Assembly (NCBI RefSeq): GCF_002090115.1
Contig: NZ_BBRK01000006.1
Coordinates: 248,001 to 312,000, forward strand
DNA length: 64,000 bases
Reading direction: 5' to 3'
Origin: Demequina sp. NBRC 110054
Lineage (GTDB): Bacteria; Actinomycetota; Actinomycetes; Actinomycetales; Demequinaceae
Shown here: in pieces, positions 1 through 8,812 of the stretch
Position numbering within the stretch: position 1 is the first letter of the stretch
Layout: every line of letters begins with the position of its first letter
The notes under the pieces: generated by a model
Seen by the model: only the letters and a program-made list of their open reading frames with translations
Told to the model about the DNA's origin: nothing
Databases searched by the model: none
Made by a program: the position numbers and the translations under genes

Positions 1-171
1 ATCGAGGGCGCCTCGGGCGAGAGCACCGAGGTCGGCACCTCGTCCGGAGTCGAGCTCGGCGGCTTCACAGGCAAGGACGCCACCGACTGGTGCGTGTGGG
101 TCACCTCCGCCAGCGGCACCTCGTACCAGGGAGAACCCGGCGGGTCGCCCTCGGAGGGCAGCTGCTCCTGA
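1..171 (+). CDS. C-terminal end of a pilin-like protein (partial)
   Basis: Only the last 56 codons of a gene that begins before the window are visible, ending in TGA. The visible part resembles the C-terminus of the next gene: both carry a G-V-x-L-G-G segment, then a Cys-Val-x-Val stretch, S-A-S-G-T-x-Y-Q, and a last Cys near the end. This suggests tandem duplicates of a secreted or surface domain with two cysteines that could pair. Because the N-terminus is missing, the DUF2510 and prepilin-like parts seen in the neighbour cannot be confirmed here. Function is unknown. Confidence 0.7.
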   Translation: MEGASGESTEVGTSSGVELGGFTGKDATDWCVWVTSASGTSYQGEPGGSPSEGSCS

Positions 172-243
172 CGCTGGCGCACCGCACCCCGGACCGCTAG
201 CCTGGCGCCACCGTCCAGGGGGGACGGGCTGAAGGGGGACCTC

Positions 244-816
244 ATGGAGCACACGCCGCCCGCAGGCTGGTACGCCGATCCGACCATGCCGGGGACGATG
301 CGGTACTGGGACGGCGCCGCCTGGACCCAGCACGTCTCCCCTGCCCCCGGGGCAAGCGCGGTGGCCGTCGCGCCGCCTGCGCCTCGGACGGGCGCGGGCG
401 CCGCCGGCAAGGTGCTGCTGGCCCTCGGCATCGTCATCGGAAGCCTCATGCTGCTCGGGTTGATCGCAGCGGTCGCGATCCCGATCTTCCTGAACCAGCA
501 GCACAAGGCAGAGGATGCGCAGGCGCAGGCCGCGGTCGCGGAGCTGGGCGTCGCGATCGCCACGGGATTCGTCGAGGACCCCGCGAGCGACCTGCCCCAA
601 CTGTGGCAGGACACCGATGGGGCCGTCATCGTCCTCTATGACGGGAACTGGTCGGAGACCGTCGCGATGCCCGACGGAGTCACCCTGGGAGGGGCGAGCG
701 GCGGCTCGACGGGCTTCTGCGTCTTCGTGCTGTCGGCCTCCGGCACCGGATACCAGTACAACGCCAACAGCGGCGTCGGCGTCGGCACGTGCGGCCAGGG
801 CGAGGACCTGTCGTAG
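244..816 (+). CDS. DUF2510 protein with type IV pilin-like membrane segment
   Basis: This 190-residue protein starts with a DUF2510 motif (residues 8-31, Gly-Trp-Tyr...Arg-Tyr-Trp-Asp-Gly...Trp-Thr), a short module common in actinobacterial membrane proteins. A low-complexity Ala/Pro linker follows, then a hydrophobic helix at about 56-83 ending in A-I-P-I-F-L-N-Q-Q. That ending is typical of the N-terminal helix of type IV pilins, where it normally lies right after the prepilin cleavage site. The C-terminal domain has two cysteines (159 and 183). Here the pilin-like helix is internal and has a cytoplasmic DUF2510 head, so it may be a membrane protein and not an assembled pilin. The preceding partial gene is a likely paralogue. 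No pilus assembly genes are visible. The start has a weak AGGGGG-type ribosome binding site. Confidence 0.8.
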   Translation: MEHTPPAGWYADPTMPGTMRYWDGAAWTQHVSPAPGASAVAVAPPAPRTGAGAAGKVLLALGIVIGSLMLLGLIAAVAIPIFLNQQHKAEDAQAQAAVAELGVAIATGFVEDPASDLPQLWQDTDGAVIVLYDGNWSETVAMPDGVTLGGASGGSTGFCVFVLSASGTGYQYNANSGVGVGTCGQGEDLS

Positions 817-867
817 CCTTCTCGACCCCTGCGGGCATCGCTCGCCTCGCGGGACTGCCGCCCGCGT

Positions 868-2397
868 TCAGGCTGGCTGCGGCTCCGCCGTTCCGTCTGA
901 CGCGCCGTGATCCTGGCCCCGCGCGATCGGCAGCGTCGCCTCGGTGACCGGGGCCATCGCCTGCGCGGCGAGCTCGCGGCGCGCCTCGCCCACGAGCGTG
1001 ATCGACCCGGCGACGAGCACGCCCGCTCCCTCGCCGTGCGCGGCCGCGAGGGCTCGTGCCTCGGCGAGGGCGCTCGAGACGTCGGGCGCGACGGTGACGC
1101 GCTCCTCCCCTAGCGACGCGCGGGCCTGCGCGGCGAGCACGTCGACCGCGAGCGCGCGTCGCGACTCGGTGCGCGTGACGACGGCATGGTCCAGGATCGG
1201 CGCGAGGCCGTCGAGGATCCCCGCGTAGTCCTTGTCGGCGAGCACGCCGACGACCCCGATCACCCGGGTGAGCCCGAAGGCCTCGTGCAGCGAGCGCGAC
1301 AGGGCCTCGATGCCATGCGGGTTGTGCGCGGCGTCGCCGACGACGATCGGGTCGGCGGCGATGACCTCGAGCCGTCCGGGTGAGGTCGCGGCGGCGAAGC
1401 CGCGTGCGACGACGTCGGCGTCGAGCGAGCGCGGGATCCCGTCGCCGAGCGTCACCTCCACGGCCGCGAGCGCGGTGAGGGCGTTCTGCGCCTGGAAGTC
1501 GCCGTGCAGCGGCACGTGCACGTCCTCGTAGGTCGCCGCGGCGGTGCGCAGCGTGACGACCTGTCCGCCGGGTGCGACGCGACGCGACTCCACGCTCATG
1601 TGCGCGCCCTCCCAGAACACGGAGGCGCCACGGTCGGTCGCGGCCGCGCCGATGATCTCCGCGGCCTCGTCCTGCTGAAGAGCCGAGACGACCGCCGCGC
1701 CCGGCTTGATGATCCCCGACTTCTCCGACGCCACACCGGGCAGGCCGCCCGTGAAGTAGCCGTCGTGGTCGAGGGCCATGGGGGTGAGGACCGCGACGCG
1801 CCCGTCGCCGACATTGGTCGCGTCCCTGCGCCCGCCGATGCCGACCTCGATCACCGCGACGTCGACGGCGGCGTCGGCGTAGGCCGCGAACCCGAGCACG
1901 GTGAGCACCTCGAAGAAGCTCATGCGGGGGCCGCCGCGCTGGAGCGAGCCCGCGTCCACCGCGTGGATCGCGGGCGCGACCCGCTGCCACAGCCGGATGA
2001 GGTCCTCCTGAGGGAGCGGTCGGCCATCGATCTGGATGCGCTCGCGCAGGGTCGTGAGGTGCGGCGACGTGTACAGGCCAGTGCGCAGCCCCGAGGCGCG
2101 CAGGAGCGACTCGATCATGCGGCTGGTGGACGTCTTGCCATTCGTCCCTGTCACGTGCACGATCCGCAGCGCGTGCTGCGGATCTCCGAGCATCCCGAGC
2201 GCCTCGGAGACGCGCAGAAGCTTGGCCTCGTGATCGGCCTCGGGGTGGCGGGCGAAGATGTGCGCGTCGATCTCGCGCTCGGCCTCGGAGAGGCTGATCT
2301 GGGGGAAACCTGCGGTGGTCACCGGGCAATTCTGGGGCACGCCGAGGCATGCTCGTGACCATTCTCGGGAGCGAATTTCGAAGCGCTCCCCAGGCAC
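868..2397 (-). CDS. folC: bifunctional folylpolyglutamate synthase/dihydrofolate synthase
   Basis: FolC adds glutamate to dihydropteroate and to folates in the cytoplasm, using ATP. The Mur-ligase-type P-loop V-T-G-T-N-G-K-T-S is clear, followed by H-L-T-T-L-R-E-R-I and the D-H-D-G-Y...E-K-S-G-I-I-K-P-G segment typical of FolC. The length (509 residues from GTG at 2397) is slightly long because of a non-conserved N-terminal stretch. A GTG at 2322 would give a more typical N-terminus, but the 2397 start has an AGGGA ribosome-binding site and 2322 has none that I can see. pabC lies nearby on the other strand, so two folate genes are clustered. It converges with the pilin-like gene. Confidence 0.93.
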   Translation of the reverse strand: MPGERFEIRSREWSRACLGVPQNCPVTTAGFPQISLSEAEREIDAHIFARHPEADHEAKLLRVSEALGMLGDPQHALRIVHVTGTNGKTSTSRMIESLLRASGLRTGLYTSPHLTTLRERIQIDGRPLPQEDLIRLWQRVAPAIHAVDAGSLQRGGPRMSFFEVLTVLGFAAYADAAVDVAVIEVGIGGRRDATNVGDGRVAVLTPMALDHDGYFTGGLPGVASEKSGIIKPGAAVVSALQQDEAAEIIGAAATDRGASVFWEGAHMSVESRRVAPGGQVVTLRTAAATYEDVHVPLHGDFQAQNALTALAAVEVTLGDGIPRSLDADVVARGFAAATSPGRLEVIAADPIVVGDAAHNPHGIEALSRSLHEAFGLTRVIGVVGVLADKDYAGILDGLAPILDHAVVTRTESRRALAVDVLAAQARASLGEERVTVAPDVSSALAEARALAAAHGEGAGVLVAGSITLVGEARRELAAQAMAPVTEATLPIARGQDHGASDGTAEPQPA

Positions 2398-2483
2398 AGC
2401 ATCGTCCCTGCTAAAAACGATCTTTCCAAGGCCCAGGGAACGTTCTCACGGACCCGTTCACCGCATTGTCATCGAGGCGCGCG

Positions 2484-2984
2484 TCAGTTGAGCTGACCGA
2501 GCAGCCCTCCGATGACCTGGATGAGGATCCAGCCGCCGACGATGAAGAAGACCAGGCGCTTGACCTTGCGTCCCGCATCGGCCTGGCGGGCGGGGATCTC
2601 GGGCTTGTTGGCCCCCAGCGGCGCGCGCGGCAGAGGGGACGATGCGCCAGCGGCCGGGGACGATGCCGGAGGAGGGGTCAGCGGTCGTCCCGAGGGCGGC
2701 CCTGGCCGGGCGCCAGGCGCCGGAGGGGGCGTGCCGGGCGGCGCGGGCGCGACGGTCATGCCGCCGTACGCGGACGAGGGCGACGAGCTGGAGACCTGCG
2801 TCTCGACGCTCGGGGACGTCGTGGACTCGTAGGAGCGCGCGACCGACGGGGCCGCGACGCCGGACGATTCCGCGAGCAGCTGGGGCGAGACGGTCTCGGG
2901 ATCGAAGTCTCCCCCGACCCACTGCGAGCCGTCCCAGTACCGCGCCCGTCCACGGACGATGCGCCACCCCGCCGCCGCTGCCAT
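2484..2984 (-). CDS. DUF2510-like, proline-rich single-pass membrane protein
   Basis: A 166-residue protein starting at an ATG with a good GAGAGGGG ribosome binding site; longer readings of this frame run antisense through pabC and are not credible. The N-terminus has the R-Y-W-D-G-S-Q-W-V core of DUF2510, though the usual preceding Gly-Trp-Tyr-x-Asp-Pro is degenerate. A Ser/Pro/Ala-rich disordered region of about 90 residues follows, then one C-terminal hydrophobic helix (R-L-V-F-F-I-V-G-G-W-I-L-I) just before the stop, giving a tail-anchored layout. Function unknown. Three copies of the window-wide 9-mer GGACGATGC fall in this short gene. Confidence 0.7.
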   Translation of the reverse strand: MAAAAGWRIVRGRARYWDGSQWVGGDFDPETVSPQLLAESSGVAAPSVARSYESTTSPSVETQVSSSSPSSAYGGMTVAPAPPGTPPPAPGARPGPPSGRPLTPPPASSPAAGASSPLPRAPLGANKPEIPARQADAGRKVKRLVFFIVGGWILIQVIGGLLGQLN

Positions 2985-3062
2985 CGAGATCCCCTCTCTT
3001 CCTGCCCATCCTCGCACGTAGCGCCGGGCAGACGATAGGTTGGCAGGGTCGAAGGGATGCTC

Positions 3063-3962
3063 ATGCGCACACTCGCCCTCTGTGGCACTCCGGCACTCGG
3101 GATGCCGCCCGAGCAGACGGTGCTGATCGACCCAGAGACGCCGATCGCGACGGCCACGGACCTCGGCCTCACGCGAGGCGACGGCGTCTTCGAGACGGTC
3201 GGCGTGCACCACGGCCGGATGCTCGACCTCGAGCCCCACCTCGAGCGGCTCGCCCAGTCGGCGCGACTCATGGACCTGCCGAGCCCCGACCTCGCGGCAT
3301 TCAGGATGGCGATCACGCTGTCCGTCAACGAGTTCCTCGACAAGGTCGGCCGACCACCGGTGACGGCGCTGTGCAAGATCGTCTACACGCGGGGCGAGGA
3401 GGACGCGCTCGTCGCGCCGCCAGGACGACCGCTCGGCTTCGCGCTCACGTACGGCTTCCCGGATCCCACGGAGGCGCGCGAGAACGGCACCTCGGCGGTG
3501 ACGCTGTCGCGCGGCTACCCGCTCGGGATCGGCAACGAGGCGCCGTGGCTCACGATCGGTGCGAAGACGCTGTCGTACTCGGTGAACATGGCGGCGCTGC
3601 GTCACGCGCGCACGCTCGGCGCCGAGGAGGTGCTCTTCGTCACGACGGACGGCTATGTGCTCGAGGCGCCGCGCTCGACGCTGCTGCTGCGGCAGGGCGA
3701 GGTCATCGTCACGCCCGCCGTCACGGGCGGGCTGCTCCACGGGACCGCGCAGCGTGCCGCGTTCGAGGCGTTCGAGTCTCTCGGCCTCAAGACGGAGTAC
3801 CGGGACATCCACCACGACGAGCTCGCGACGGCGGACGCCCTGTGGCTCGCCGACTCGGGCTTCCTGCTGCGTCCGATCCACACGCTGGACGGACGTCGCT
3901 ACGCGGTGGACGAGCGGCTCACGATGGCCGCGGTCAGGCTGATCCTGGCCGGCACGCTGTAG
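3063..3962 (+). CDS. pabC: aminodeoxychorismate lyase-type aminotransferase class IV protein
   Basis: A PLP fold-type IV enzyme that would convert 4-amino-4-deoxychorismate to p-aminobenzoate and pyruvate for folate synthesis. The family signature runs from G-D-G-V-F-E-T near the N-terminus, through the PLP lysine in G-A-K-T-L-S-Y, to the E-A-P-R-S-T and G-G-L-L-H-G-T-A-Q-R motifs. It is about 299 residues long. An ATG at 3057 touches the AAGGG ribosome-binding site with no spacing, so the ATG at 3063 (6-base spacing) is preferred. Nearby folC supports a folate role, but branched-chain or D-amino-acid aminotransferases share this fold and cannot be excluded. Confidence 0.82.
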   Translation: MRTLALCGTPALGMPPEQTVLIDPETPIATATDLGLTRGDGVFETVGVHHGRMLDLEPHLERLAQSARLMDLPSPDLAAFRMAITLSVNEFLDKVGRPPVTALCKIVYTRGEEDALVAPPGRPLGFALTYGFPDPTEARENGTSAVTLSRGYPLGIGNEAPWLTIGAKTLSYSVNMAALRHARTLGAEEVLFVTTDGYVLEAPRSTLLLRQGEVIVTPAVTGGLLHGTAQRAAFEAFESLGLKTEYRDIHHDELATADALWLADSGFLLRPIHTLDGRRYAVDERLTMAAVRLILAGTL

Positions 3963-4023
3963 GTCGGGCGGCGCTGGGCGCACGGCCCTACAGTGCGCCG
4001 ACGCGCGTCGCCGGCAGGGCCCT

Positions 4024-4203
4024 TCAGCGCAGCAGCAGTCCCGCGAGGACGAGCACGACGCCCGTCGCGGCGAAGAGATTGGCGAGCGTGACCCGGGGCA
4101 TGCGTTCGCCCCAGTCCCTCGCGTGGTCGGTCAGATGATGCTGTCGCGCGTCGCCTTCACGACTGCCTGCGATCGCGTCTTCCTCGCGCGCTCCTGCCCC
4201 CAT
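4024..4203 (-). CDS. 59-residue single-pass membrane peptide
   Basis: A short open frame with an ATG preceded by a run of six G residues (a fair ribosome binding site) and a TGA stop. The first 35 residues are polar and charged. The last 23 form one hydrophobic helix (R-V-T-L-A-N-L-F-A-A-T-G-V-V-L-V-L) that ends with L-L-L-R at the stop. It lies between sseA and pabC, downstream of a 10-bp perfect inverted repeat. I do not recognise it. The hydrophobic tail and codon-third-position GC fit a real gene, but no homologue was checked. Confidence 0.5.
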   Translation of the reverse strand: MGAGAREEDAIAGSREGDARQHHLTDHARDWGERMPRVTLANLFAATGVVLVLAGLLLR

Positions 4204-4214
4204 GAGACCCCCCG

Positions 4215-4247
4215 ATCTCGTGTCGTTCCCTCATCATGACACGAGAT
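4215..4247 (-). repeat. 10-bp perfect inverted repeat between sseA and the 59-residue peptide gene
   Basis: ATCTCGTGTC and GACACGAGAT form perfect arms around a 13-base spacer. On the minus strand it lies 24 bases after the sseA stop and about 12 bases before the small peptide's start codon. It could be a U-less terminator for sseA or an operator for the small gene. Part of the arm (ATGACACG) is repeated once more just beyond. Confidence 0.55.
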
Positions 4248-4270
4248 GACACGGGGCCGCGGGACGAAGG

Positions 4271-5095
4271 TCAGGGCGTCGCGCCGGTCGCCACCGGGCG
4301 GCCCTGATTCGACCACGCGGACCACGATCCGGGGTACAGCGCGACGTCCGAGATCCCGGCGATCTCCATCGCCGCGATCTGGTGCGCGGCGGTGACTCCC
4401 GAGCCGCAGTAGACGGCGATCGCCCCCGGCTCGGTCCGCAGCTCGGAGAAGCGCTCCGCGAGCGCAGCGGCGGGCTTGAACCTGCCGTCGAGCTCGGAGT
4501 TCTCGGTGGTCGGCGCGTTGACGGCGCCCGGGATGTGCCCCGCGACCGGATCCATGGGCTCGACCTCGCCCCGGTAGCGCTCGCCCGCCCTCGCATCGAG
4601 CAGCAGGCCCTCGTAGGAGGCCGCCTCGTCCGCGGTGATGACGGGCATGTGACCCCACGACAGCGTCGCGTGGCCCGCGAAGGGCATCGCGGGGCCCGCC
4701 TCGATCGGCAGCGCGAGCTCGGCCCATGCCGGGTAACCGCCGTCGAGGATCCTCACGTCGACCCCCGCGTGACGCAGCAGCCACCACGCGCGAGAGGCGC
4801 CGAAGGACGGTCCGCCGTCCATCACGACGACGCGCACGCCGTCGTTGAGCCCCCACGCGCGCGCCGCCTCCTCGAGTCGCTCGCGCGTGGGCAGCGGATG
4901 ACGACCGGCGGTGGGCTCGCCGTGGGTCGACAGCTCGGTCTCGAGGTCGACGTAGACGGCGCCGGGCACGTGGCCGGCCTCGAAATCGGCACGCCCGTCG
5001 GGCTGGGTGAGCGCCCAGCGCACGTCCAGCACGAGGGGCGGGTTCGGCCCCGCGAGCTCCTCGGCAAGCTCGCCTGCCGTGATCAGCACCGTCAT
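4271..5095 (-). CDS. sseA: thiosulfate/3-mercaptopyruvate sulfurtransferase
   Basis: A 274-residue protein with two rhodanese domains in tandem. The inactive N-terminal domain contains L-V-L-D-V-R and G-H-V-P-G-A-V-Y. The catalytic domain has L-L-D-A-R, G-H-I-P-G-A and the active-site loop C-G-S-G-V-T-A, whose Cys accepts the sulfane sulfur. A C-G-S-G-V-T loop is typical of mercaptopyruvate sulfurtransferases, whereas classical thiosulfate rhodaneses usually have a more basic loop. The cytoplasmic enzyme moves sulfur to cyanide or thiols. It sits directly downstream of ileS with a gap of about 30 bases and may be cotranscribed with it. Confidence 0.9.
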   Translation of the reverse strand: MTVLITAGELAEELAGPNPPLVLDVRWALTQPDGRADFEAGHVPGAVYVDLETELSTHGEPTAGRHPLPTRERLEEAARAWGLNDGVRVVVMDGGPSFGASRAWWLLRHAGVDVRILDGGYPAWAELALPIEAGPAMPFAGHATLSWGHMPVITADEAASYEGLLLDARAGERYRGEVEPMDPVAGHIPGAVNAPTTENSELDGRFKPAAALAERFSELRTEPGAIAVYCGSGVTAAHQIAAMEIAGISDVALYPGSWSAWSNQGRPVATGATP

Positions 5096-5124
5096 GTCGT
5101 CCTCCTCGTCGAGAATCGCTTCGG

Positions 5125-8100
5125 TCAGGCCTTCGCCACGGCGATGGACTGCTCGCCCTCGGCCACCTCGAGCGAGGTCGCGAGCACCTCACCCGCGATG
5201 AGCTCGCGGTGCGCCTCGACGGCCGCCACGCGCTCGGCGGGCACCGTGAGCGTGAGGACGATGCGGTCGCCGACGTTGAGGCCCGCGGCCTTGCGCTCGT
5301 CCTGGATCGCGCGGATAAGGTCGCGCGCGAAGCCCTCGGCCTCGAGCTCGGGGGTCAGCACGGTGTCGAGCGCGACGAAGCCGCCGCCCGCGAGCACCGA
5401 GGCGACCAGCGCATCGTCCCCTTCCCCGCCGATCACCGTGACGAGCTCGTACTCGCCCTCGACCAGGTCGATGCCGCCCGAGGTGACAACCCCGTCGGTC
5501 TCCGACCAGTCGCCGGTCTTGGAGCCCTTGATCGCCGCCTGGACGTTCTTGCCGATGCGCGGGCCGGCCGCGCGGGCGTTGACGGTGAGGCGGCGCTCGA
5601 CGGGGTTGGCCTCGGTGAACGCGGCCTCCGTGACGAGCGCCACGGCCTTGACGTTGAGCTCGGACGCGATGAGGTCGGCGTACGGCGCGAGCGCCTCGGG
5701 GTCGGCCACGGCCACCTCGAGCGCGGGCAGCGGCTGACGCACGCGGATCTGCTCCTTCTTGCGCAGCGCGTGCGCCGAGGAGACGACCTCGCGGACCTGA
5801 TCCATCGTGGCGCCGAGGGTGTGGTCGTGCCACTGGCTGGACCACACGGGGTAGTCGGTGAGGTGCACCGAGCGCTCGCCCGTGAGCCCGCGCCAGACCT
5901 CCTCGGTCGTGAGGGGCAGGAGCGGCGCCGCGAGGCGGGACACGGTCTCGAGCACGGTGTAGAGCGTGTCGAACGCGTCGCGGTCCTCGTCCCAGAAGCG
6001 GTCGCGCTGCGTGCGGACGTACCAGTTGGTGAGCAGGTCCATGTACTGGGCGAGCTCGTCCGACGCACCGGGCACGTCGAACGCGTCCATCTGCGCGGTG
6101 ACGGTGTCCACGAGCTCGGCCGTCTTGGCAAGCATGTAGCGGTCCATCACGGGCAGCGACGCGATGCGCTCGGGGATGACCTTCTTGCCGAGCAGGCCGG
6201 CGCCCTTGTTGGCGGCGCCCGCGTACAGGGTGAAGAAGTAGTACGTGGACCACAGGGGCAGCATCACCTGGCGAACGCCCTCGCGGATGCCCTGCTCGGT
6301 GACGATCAGGTTGCCGCCGCGCAGGATCGGCGAGCCCATGAGGAACCAGCGCATCGCGTCGGAGCCGTCGCGGTGGAACACCTCGTTGACGTCCGGGTAG
6401 TTGCGGCGCGACTTGGACATCTTGGTGCCGTCGTCGCCCAGGACGATGCCGTGGGAGATGCACGTGGTGAACGCCGGGCGGTCGAACAGCGCGGTCGCGA
6501 GCGTGTGCATCACGTAGAACCAGCCGCGCGTCTGGCCGATGTACTCGACGATGAAGTCCGACGGGTTGTGGCTGTCGAACCACTCGCGGTTCTCGAACGG
6601 GTAGTGCACCTGCGCGAACGGCATCGAGCCCGAGTCGAACCAGACGTCCAGGACGTCGGGGATGCGACGCATCGTCGACTGCCCGGTCGGGTCGTCAGGG
6701 TTGGGGCGCGTGAGGTCGTCGATGTAGGGACGATGCAGGTTGGGCTCCCCGTTCTCGTCGAGCGGGAGCCGGCCGAAGTCGGCCTCGAGCTCCGCGAGCG
6801 AGCCGTAGACGTCCATGCGCGGGTGCTCGGGGTCGTCCGAGATCCACACCGGGATCGGGGTGCCGAAGTAGCGGTTGCGGGACACGGACCAGTCGCGCGC
6901 GCCCTCGAGCCACTTGCCGAACTGGCCGTGCTTGATGTGCTCGGGCACCCACGTGATGTCCTCGTTGAGGCCCACCATGCGGTCGCGGAACTCGGTCACG
7001 CGGATGAACCACGAACTCACGGGCTTGTAGATCAGCGGGTTGCGGCAGCGCCAGCAGTGCGGGTAGCTGTGGTCGTACGTCTCGTGGCGGACGACGACGC
7101 CGGCCTCCTTGAGGTCGGCGATGATCTGCTTGTTCGCCTCGAAGACCTGAATTCCCTGGTACTCCGGCACGAGCGACGTGAAGCGGCCCTTCGCGTCGAC
7201 GGTCTCGACGGGGTGCACGCCCTTGACGCCGAGCAGCGCGAGGTCGTCCTCACCGTAGGGGGCCAAGTGCACGAGCCCGGTGCCGTCCTCGGTCGAGACG
7301 AAGTCGGCGGTCCAGGCGCGGTGCGCATTGTCGTTGCCCACGAAGTGCGGGAACGGGGGCGTGTACTGAAGCCCGTCGATGTCCGCGCCCTTGACCGTCG
7401 CGAGGGTCTCGAAGCCCTCGCCCAGCTCACGCGCGTACATCCCGACTCGCGCGGCGGCGAACACGAGCTTGCGGCCCGCGAACGCGCCCTCGACAGGGCG
7501 GACGACGACGTAGTCGATGTCGGCGCCGACGGCAGCGGCGAGGTTGCTGGGCAGTGTCCAGGGCGTCGTGGTCCAGACGACCAGCTCGGCGCCCGCCAGG
7601 TCACCGGGACCGTCGACGAGCGGGAACGTCACGGTGAGCGCGGGGTCCTGGCGCATCGCGTAGACGTCGTCGTCCATGCGGAGCTCGTGGTTGGACAGCG
7701 GCGTCTCGTCGCGCCAGCAGTACGGCAGCACGCGGAAGCCCTCGTACGCGAGGCCCTTGTCGTACAGCGTCTTGAAGCCCCAGATGACGGACTCCATGAA
7801 GGTCACGTCGAGCGTCTTGTAGTCGTTCTCGAAGTCGACCCAGCGGGCCTGGCGGGTGACGTACTCCTCCCACTCCTTCGTGTACTTCAGCACCGAGGTC
7901 TTGCAGGCGTCGTTGAACTGGGCGATGCCCATCTCCTCGATCTGCGACTTGTCGGTGATGCCAAGGATGCGCTCGGCCTCGAGCTCCGCGGGAAGGCCAT
8001 GGGTGTCCCAGCCGAAGCGACGCTCGACCTTCTTGCCGCGCATCGTCTCGAAGCGGGGCACGACGTCCTTGACGTAGCCCGTGAGGAGGTGGCCGTAGTG

Positions 8101-8292
8101 CGGCAGGCCGTTGGCGAACGGCGGGCCGTCGTAGAAGACGAACTCCTCCGCGTCGGCTCGGTTGTCGATCGACGCCTGGAAGGTGCCGTCCTCCTTCCAG
8201 TACGCGAGCACGTCCTCCTCGATGGAGGGGAAGCTCGGCGAGGCGGGGACCTCGGCGTCGGGACGGTGGAGCGGATAGCGGGCGTCGGCCAT
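5125..8292 (-). CDS. ileS: isoleucyl-tRNA synthetase
   Basis: This 1055-residue class I synthetase charges tRNA-Ile. It has the HIGH-type motif as H-Y-G-H (in G-L-P-H-Y-G-H), a large CP1 editing insertion, the K-M-S-K-S loop ([12 protein letters not shown]), and a C-terminal anticodon-binding domain. Length and H-Y-G-H form fit the longer IleRS type seen in many actinobacteria and eukaryotes, which is often less sensitive to mupirocin; that last point is family knowledge, not seen here. A T-box riboswitch precedes the gene, so expression should respond to uncharged tRNA-Ile. Confidence 0.97.
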   Translation of the reverse strand: MADARYPLHRPDAEVPASPSFPSIEEDVLAYWKEDGTFQASIDNRADAEEFVFYDGPPFANGLPHYGHLLTGYVKDVVPRFETMRGKKVERRFGWDTHGLPAELEAERILGITDKSQIEEMGIAQFNDACKTSVLKYTKEWEEYVTRQARWVDFENDYKTLDVTFMESVIWGFKTLYDKGLAYEGFRVLPYCWRDETPLSNHELRMDDDVYAMRQDPALTVTFPLVDGPGDLAGAELVVWTTTPWTLPSNLAAAVGADIDYVVVRPVEGAFAGRKLVFAAARVGMYARELGEGFETLATVKGADIDGLQYTPPFPHFVGNDNAHRAWTADFVSTEDGTGLVHLAPYGEDDLALLGVKGVHPVETVDAKGRFTSLVPEYQGIQVFEANKQIIADLKEAGVVVRHETYDHSYPHCWRCRNPLIYKPVSSWFIRVTEFRDRMVGLNEDITWVPEHIKHGQFGKWLEGARDWSVSRNRYFGTPIPVWISDDPEHPRMDVYGSLAELEADFGRLPLDENGEPNLHRPYIDDLTRPNPDDPTGQSTMRRIPDVLDVWFDSGSMPFAQVHYPFENREWFDSHNPSDFIVEYIGQTRGWFYVMHTLATALFDRPAFTTCISHGIVLGDDGTKMSKSRRNYPDVNEVFHRDGSDAMRWFLMGSPILRGGNLIVTEQGIREGVRQVMLPLWSTYYFFTLYAGAANKGAGLLGKKVIPERIASLPVMDRYMLAKTAELVDTVTAQMDAFDVPGASDELAQYMDLLTNWYVRTQRDRFWDEDRDAFDTLYTVLETVSRLAAPLLPLTTEEVWRGLTGERSVHLTDYPVWSSQWHDHTLGATMDQVREVVSSAHALRKKEQIRVRQPLPALEVAVADPEALAPYADLIASELNVKAVALVTEAAFTEANPVERRLTVNARAAGPRIGKNVQAAIKGSKTGDWSETDGVVTSGGIDLVEGEYELVTVIGGEGDDALVASVLAGGGFVALDTVLTPELEAEGFARDLIRAIQDERKAAGLNVGDRIVLTLTVPAERVAAVEAHRELIAGEVLATSLEVAEGEQSIAVAKA

Positions 8293-8299
8293 GTGGAGG

Positions 8300-8597
8300 C
8301 TGTCCTTCGGTGGTGCGTCTGGCGGTGCGTCGACTCGGGGGCCGTGGGGCTGGCTGCCTCAGGGCCGCTCTGCGAGGACGCTCGGGGCCGGCCGTGACCG
8401 GTCCGCTCGCGCGGTACCACCTCGCTTGCCACTCTCCCCTGCCGTGCAGGCGGATCGCGGCCGCTCGTGCCCCGCTTCCACGGGACGGACGCTGTGACGG
8501 GCTGCCCGTGCGGTTCTACTCCCCGATACTCATGCCACGGGTTTCTTCCGCAAGCTCGCCGGTGATGGCCGGGTCGACGCTGGTGGGTCAAGTGTAG
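8300..8597 (-). promoter_or_regulatory. T-box riboswitch leader of ileS
   Basis: On the minus strand the leader carries the conserved T-box sequence AGGTGGTACCGCG (8410-8422), which pairs with the NCCA end of uncharged tRNA. About 100 bases upstream is a segment G-A-G-T-A-T-C-G-G-G-G, where ATC (8525-8527) is a good isoleucine specifier codon. No terminator with a U-run separates the T-box from ileS, which fits the translational T-boxes known for actinobacterial ileS. A possible -10 box TACACT (minus strand) lies at about 8593-8598. Folding was not computed. Confidence 0.9.
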
Positions 8598-8812
8598 CGG
8601 GCGAGCCTTCGCCCGGGCACCGGGTGATGTGAGACGCATCACCGGGTACTCGACACGCGTCGCCTGGAATATCTACGCTGGAGTCACTGGTTGCACCTAT
8701 CTCAGGATCCACGCGATCCGGCCGGGCGGCGTTGCCCTTCACGCGCCGCCCCCGTCGCCAGCGGGTCAGGCGCTCGTCCCCTTGCCTTCGTCCCCGCATT
8801 GGAAGCCCTGAA

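Noticed and set aside
5209..8397. 1062-codon open frame on the plus strand
   Set aside because: It is the antisense of ileS, with Arg/His/Val-rich composition typical of a shadow frame in high-GC DNA.
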